A DNA stretch of 64,000 nucleotides from Aquilaria yunnanensis. Its lineage: Eukaryota > Streptophyta > Magnoliopsida > Malvales > Thymelaeaceae. Below are positions 59,671 through 64,000 of the stretch, one piece after another. The position numbers and the translations under genes were made by a program. The notes under the pieces are model-generated. The model was given only the letters and a program-made list of their open reading frames with translations, did not search any database and was not told where the DNA came from. How positions within the stretch are numbered: the stretch's first letter is position 1; each line of letters begins with the position of its first letter. The stretch is taken from positions 90,003,501-90,067,500 of the forward strand of contig CM077595.1 of assembly GCA_039654915.1 (NCBI GenBank). The letters run 5' to 3'.

Positions 59671-60077
59671 CAATCATATCTTTTCATTATTAACAATTGA
59701 TTCCTCCATATATTTGATTCTTTTCACAAATTAATTTATACTTTTCACAAGTTTATATTATGATCATGTACCTTTCATATATGCAATTAAACTATTCACA
59801 TCAAATATCTACATAAGTTATGCATATTAAATATTATGTGAATTGCCTAATAAATTAGTTACCCATGCAACTACTATGATTCCCTTCATTTTGCATCTCT
59901 CTTATATAATGTATGATGCTATCAACATTGGCTCTAAATGTCAATACAAGCACCGAATCAAAATGAATGTATTCCTTAATTACACCTTACCACATTATTT
60001 AACCACCAAGACGGCCAGACCATTTTATATCTTAAATTACTAAATATGGAACAAATTTTACTATTCAATGAATAATA

Positions 60078-60369
60078 CTCCCTCTGTCCCTGTTTACTTA
60101 AAACATATTCTTTTTTGGGATGTTTTAAAAGGTTGAAACATTTCCTCTTTTGGAAAAGTTTAAACAATTAAATAATCCTTTTACACAAAACCCAATAAAA
60201 ACTCTTTTTTTAATATCCACTCAATCTCTCACTGCACAAAACCCAAAACAGAATTTTTCCTTTTTTAATCATTATTTAAACTTTTAATACATAAAAAATT
60301 AACACAAATTACATACATCTTAATCTCCATGTCCAGAGAAATGTTTCAACTTAATTGGGACGGAAGGAG
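60078..60369. mobile_element. Stowaway-type MITE, 292 bp
   Basis: CTCCCTCTGTCCC and the inverted GGGACGGAAGGAG lie between TA dinucleotides. Inverted similarity continues inside (TTAAAACATATTC, GAAATGTTTCAACTTAA). Confidence 0.85.
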
Positions 60370-60689
60370 TAATTTTTTTTGCTATTTATTGTCCTGCTTC
60401 TGTTTTTTATGCATTTAAAACAATGGTCAAAACCCCTGTTAGGTCCCTTAAGATTTCATTTGTTCTCTTTTATAACCTATATTTTTTCACATGACATATT
60501 ACACTATATTTCTAAATATCAACACCCAATCACTGTTTATGAATAGTCTAAAGAACGGCTGTAATGTTCATGAACAGTGTCACATTTTTTTCCTTCATTT
60601 TTTGTGAACGTGATTGATTTTTTTTTTTTAAGTTTGATCTCTTTTTCACACAATGATTGCGTCTTGAGGGGGTATGTTATAATTTTTCC

Positions 60690-61754
60690 AGTTTCATCCC
60701 TGTTTCATTTTTTAATGTAGTTAAAATGCATTTTGAGTCCTTGAAATTTCATCCTTTCCCATTTTAATCATTAAGTTCAACCTACATTACATTTTGGTCC
60801 CCCAAACGTAATAACTACTTAACTAGATTCTTTTTATTTGTTTTATTGGTTCCCAAACTTTTTTTTTGTTTTTTATATAATACACTCTAAAATAAAACAT
60901 TGGTCACCATTTCCTCTTTTAGTTCCTAAATTTTTTGGCCAATTTTTTAAGTTAATGATTTATATAGCTAATTGATTAAAATAAATTAAATTTCATTTTT
61001 TTATCATATTTTTTTATTATTGATAATTGAGTTTTGTAATATGAGTCATTCAATTTAAAAGCTCTATGGTTTAATAAATTAATTTGGTCAATAATTCCTA
61101 AAATTGAAAGTGAATTTTTCTAAATAAACGTTTCATCTATATTAAAAATTGAAATTTAAAATGATAAGAGATAAAAAATTTTAGTGAATTATTCTTTAAT
61201 GACAAAAAAAATATCGATCATTTCAAAGAATGTGCAATATTATGTTTTACAATTTTATGTTTTGATCATAAATGATCATTTTAATGACAAGAACATAACA
61301 TAAAAAAAAAAAACTTAACTCAAAATTAAGATAAAATAAAATTTTAATTAATGAACATAAATTTATGACTTAGAATTTTTAAATTATTATTATTAATATT
61401 TATTTTAATGATAAATTTATCAAAAAAAATACCCGCTACAACTTGTGGGTAAAAAATAACCTCGTTACCACTATATTCCAAAAGTGGTTGAAATGGTACA
61501 GTTCATGAATAGTGCCTTTTTTTCTTTGGGCCTTTTCTCGGACTCAATTGACTTTTTTTTAAGCTTGGTCCTCTTTTCACAATCTAATTGCTTTTTTTAG
61601 GGCATGCTTTGGTATTTCCTAGTTTTCAGTTTGTTTCACATTTTTGGGGTAAAAAACATTTTCAGTCCGTGAATTTCTACTCTATCTCATTCTAGTCCCT
61701 AATCTTGATCCCCATGACATTTTGGTCCCTAAACCTAGCAACTACCTACCTAGA
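60690..61754. repeat. Diverged copies of the 59-kb repeat family
   Basis: Words such as TTTTGGTCCCTAAACCTAGC, AACTACTTAACTAGATT and GTTCCCAAAC recur. No gene is present. Confidence 0.5.
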
Positions 61755-63193
61755 GGGTAAATGACATCCATCATCCATGAAATAATGCACATGTTGTTAA
61801 ATTGTCCTACAACTACAAATTGTTATATCATTCATCATGTAACTATGGAATTTATTGCAGTTATGTCCTACCGTTACCCAGGGACATTAAGAAGTAACGG
61901 AAATGACACTTGGTTGGGGGGAAAAATGCACACTCGGTCCTACAAGTTAGTAAATATTTCCATTTGAATCCTAAAATTTTACAATTTTCTAAGCTAGTGC
62001 TAAAACTCTCAAAACTAACATCTTGTTATTTGCTTAAGCAAGATTCCATAAACTTGACTTGTAGTTTTTGCAAACTAAAACCCGGATTCTAGACTCGCGT
62101 GTGCGCTTTTTTCTCTCCATCATGGATAACATCTTAAGCACCATCATCTCACAATGCAATTGTCTTCCCATCAAAATTTTTGTTTAATCTGTCCATTTGA
62201 TCCTTTCCCTAGTAGTTTTTATTTGTTTATACCAGTGTATTACCCTTTTACCTAATCTATGGCAAAACCTAACTGTTCATCTTCTGGATATGCACCCCAA
62301 TTTCTCCGTCCCTAAATCGCTGTCCGACCTGCCTTCATATCACTTGCTGTCATTCTCTGCTGGTGTTGGGTCTGCCTGGAGGATTCTTTAGCTTTCTTGA
62401 CTTGGATCCTATTCTGCTATTCGAGAAGATTTAATCCCTAAAAGTCCTTATTTGGATTCACTCTTCAGACGTGAAATCGGTGTTTGTCATTGTGTTTAAT
62501 CCTTGATTCTAGGCTTATTTGACTCATTCTTGCTCACCGTCACTTCATAATTTGGTAACCTTTAATTCACTTCTTCCCCTATCTCTGTTTTGAAAAATGG
62601 TTCTTGGGAATTGAAGCTTTATTGTTGAGCACACCATTCTTCAATCTAATTCTAAGGAAGTAAATCTTAGATTTTTAGTGGAGATGGCTAAGGAGAGGTT
62701 GACCGTACAGTCATACACAAGACTTAGCCAATTGATCATTTTTCACCAAAAACCTAGATAGAGAGACCTTGTTTCGACATTGAACCGTTGCATGATCCTA
62801 ATAACCTTCAGGATTTATGGCTTGAATCTATTGGTCAATGTGATACGGAAGTAGTTGTTGATAGAGAAAACGATGCCAATTATAGCATTGAGGTGGGTAA
62901 AAGTTTCATAAATAGGCAGATGTTAGTTTTGACAGTTTTAGGAATGAATTAGAAAATCATAAAATTTTAGAAATTAAATAAAAAATTTACTAAAATTTTT
63001 GAATTGAATGTGCACTTTTCCTCCTACTAAATGCTTTTTCCGTTACTTCTTAACATTCATGAGTAACAACGGGGCATAGTTGCAAAGCTGCACCATATGC
63101 CATAGTTGTAAGATGAACGATTTAACAATTCGCAGTTGCGGAATGATTTAGCAACATAGGTATTAGTTCAAGGACAATAGGTGCCATTTACCC
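61755..63193. mobile_element. Long-terminal-inverted-repeat element (MULE-like), 1.4 kb
   Basis: Left end GGGTAAATGACATCCATCAT and the reverse complement of the right end, GGGTAAATGGCACCTATTGT, are alignable for about 170 bp. Shared words include TAAGAAGTAACGGAAA and AACTATGG. Flanks do not show a clean duplication (best 7 of 9 with a gap). The outer sequence on the two sides is continuous in the related copy near 60800, supporting an insertion. The inner 1.1 kb has only short frames (for example 62197-62391). Confidence 0.65.
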
Positions 63194-63693
63194 CTTAAAT
63201 AGATTTTTTTTTATTTTTTCTCTTGGTCCTTAAACTATTTTTATGTTATTTTTCATGCACTATCTTTTAATATAAATAAATCCTTACTGCTTATAATATT
63301 CCCATTTGCTCCATTGATGTTGAAATTTTACTTTGACTTTTGCACCAATGCTTAAGTATCACAGTGTGAAAAGTTTTTTTTTGTTTAACCTTTTTCCCAT
63401 GTAATGGTCTCTTTTTTCCTTCTTGAATTTAATGGTTAAACTATAAATTTATTAATATAAATTAAACATAATTTTATGTTTTGGTCATTTTTTTCATTAA
63501 TGACAATTGTGTTCTATAGCATTAGTTATTTAATTGAAAAGGTCTATGATTTAATAAAGTAACTTGATTTATAACTGATAAAATTGAAAGTTTATTTTTC
63601 TAAATAAGTTTTTTTAACAATATTAAAAGTTAGAATTTGAGTTGATAGGAGATGAAATTTTTTAATGAATTATTTTTCAATGAAAAAAATATA

Positions 63694-63931
63694 CTCCCTC
63701 CGTTTCATATTAGTTGGCCCTTTTGCCTTTTTTGACTAAAGTTTGACTTAAGTATATTTATATTAATATGAATTCAAAAAAATTCTAAAAAATGATATTT
63801 AAAAACTAGAATCTTTAAAGTTTCATTTTCATGTAAAAGTTCATATTTTTACAATAAATTTTATGAGAAATAAAATCATAGATTAATTGCTGTGAATAGT
63901 AAAGAGGACAGTTTTTGTGAAACAGAGGGAG
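63694..63931. mobile_element. Stowaway-type MITE, 238 bp
   Basis: CTCCCTCCGTTTCATATTAG on the left and GTGAAACAGAGGGAG on the right are inverted repeats between TA dinucleotides. Confidence 0.85.
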
Positions 63932-64000
63932 TACATCATTTCAAAAAGCACATATGGTATTATATCTCACAGTATTATATTTTAACTATAACTAATTATT

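Noticed and set aside
1..64000. tRNA, rRNA or small RNA genes
   Set aside because: No cloverleaf, rRNA core or snRNA box was recognised by reading; a dedicated scan (tRNAscan-SE, Infernal) was not possible.

Overview
The window is nuclear DNA of a flowering plant, most likely a eudicot. It is AT-rich, with spliced genes using GT/AG introns, NAC-domain genes, Stowaway-type MITEs, a TTTAGGG telomere-like tract and many nested transposons. I could not identify the species. Few genes look intact: a LOG-like gene, three tandem zinc-motif genes, a small unknown 4-exon gene, a short NAC gene and a 10-exon exo/endonuclease-EF-hand gene. All of them are on the minus strand.

0.1-4.1 kb is the most unusual part. 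It holds an intronless, divergent LOG-type (cytokinin riboside-monophosphate phosphoribohydrolase) gene. Next come three tandem intronless genes of exactly 182 codons. Their basic patch plus CX2CX4CX3C motif resembles the cysteine-rich nucleic-acid-binding protein of carlavirus-like (Betaflexiviridae) RNA viruses, so they may be endogenized and amplified viral genes. LOG and at least two of the three share a similar TATA region preceded by copies of an 87-88 bp repeat, six in a row before LOG, several carrying the palindrome TCACGTCA. This looks like one promoter-gene module used for two unrelated proteins.

4-14 kb is repeat-rich and contains a truncated Ty3/gypsy-type element (one LTR, PBS, leader and an internally deleted gag). 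14.2-15.95 kb holds the unknown gene. 16.7-22.5 kb is a degenerate CACTA-like repeat split by a 5.2 kb solo LTR with a perfect CTAAC duplication. Both large LTRs carry a family of short hairpins with compensated stem changes. 23.2-25.0 kb has a calmodulin-like pseudogene fragment and a Copia-like solo LTR. 26.4-27.1 kb is a NAC gene reduced to its DNA-binding domain.

28.7-33.8 kb is a CACTA element (TSD TGT) with a dead hAT transposon inserted in it. 35.0-42.6 kb is a dead L1-type LINE whose reverse transcriptase is split by a solo LTR with TSD CCCAT; removing the insert restores the reading frame. 43.0-44.4 kb is a NAC pseudogene. 46.4-50.0 kb is the complete At1g02270-like gene. From 50 kb to the end I see only transposon-derived or unassigned DNA: a MULE with a perfect 9-bp duplication, two other long-TIR elements, three Stowaway MITEs and diverged repeats.
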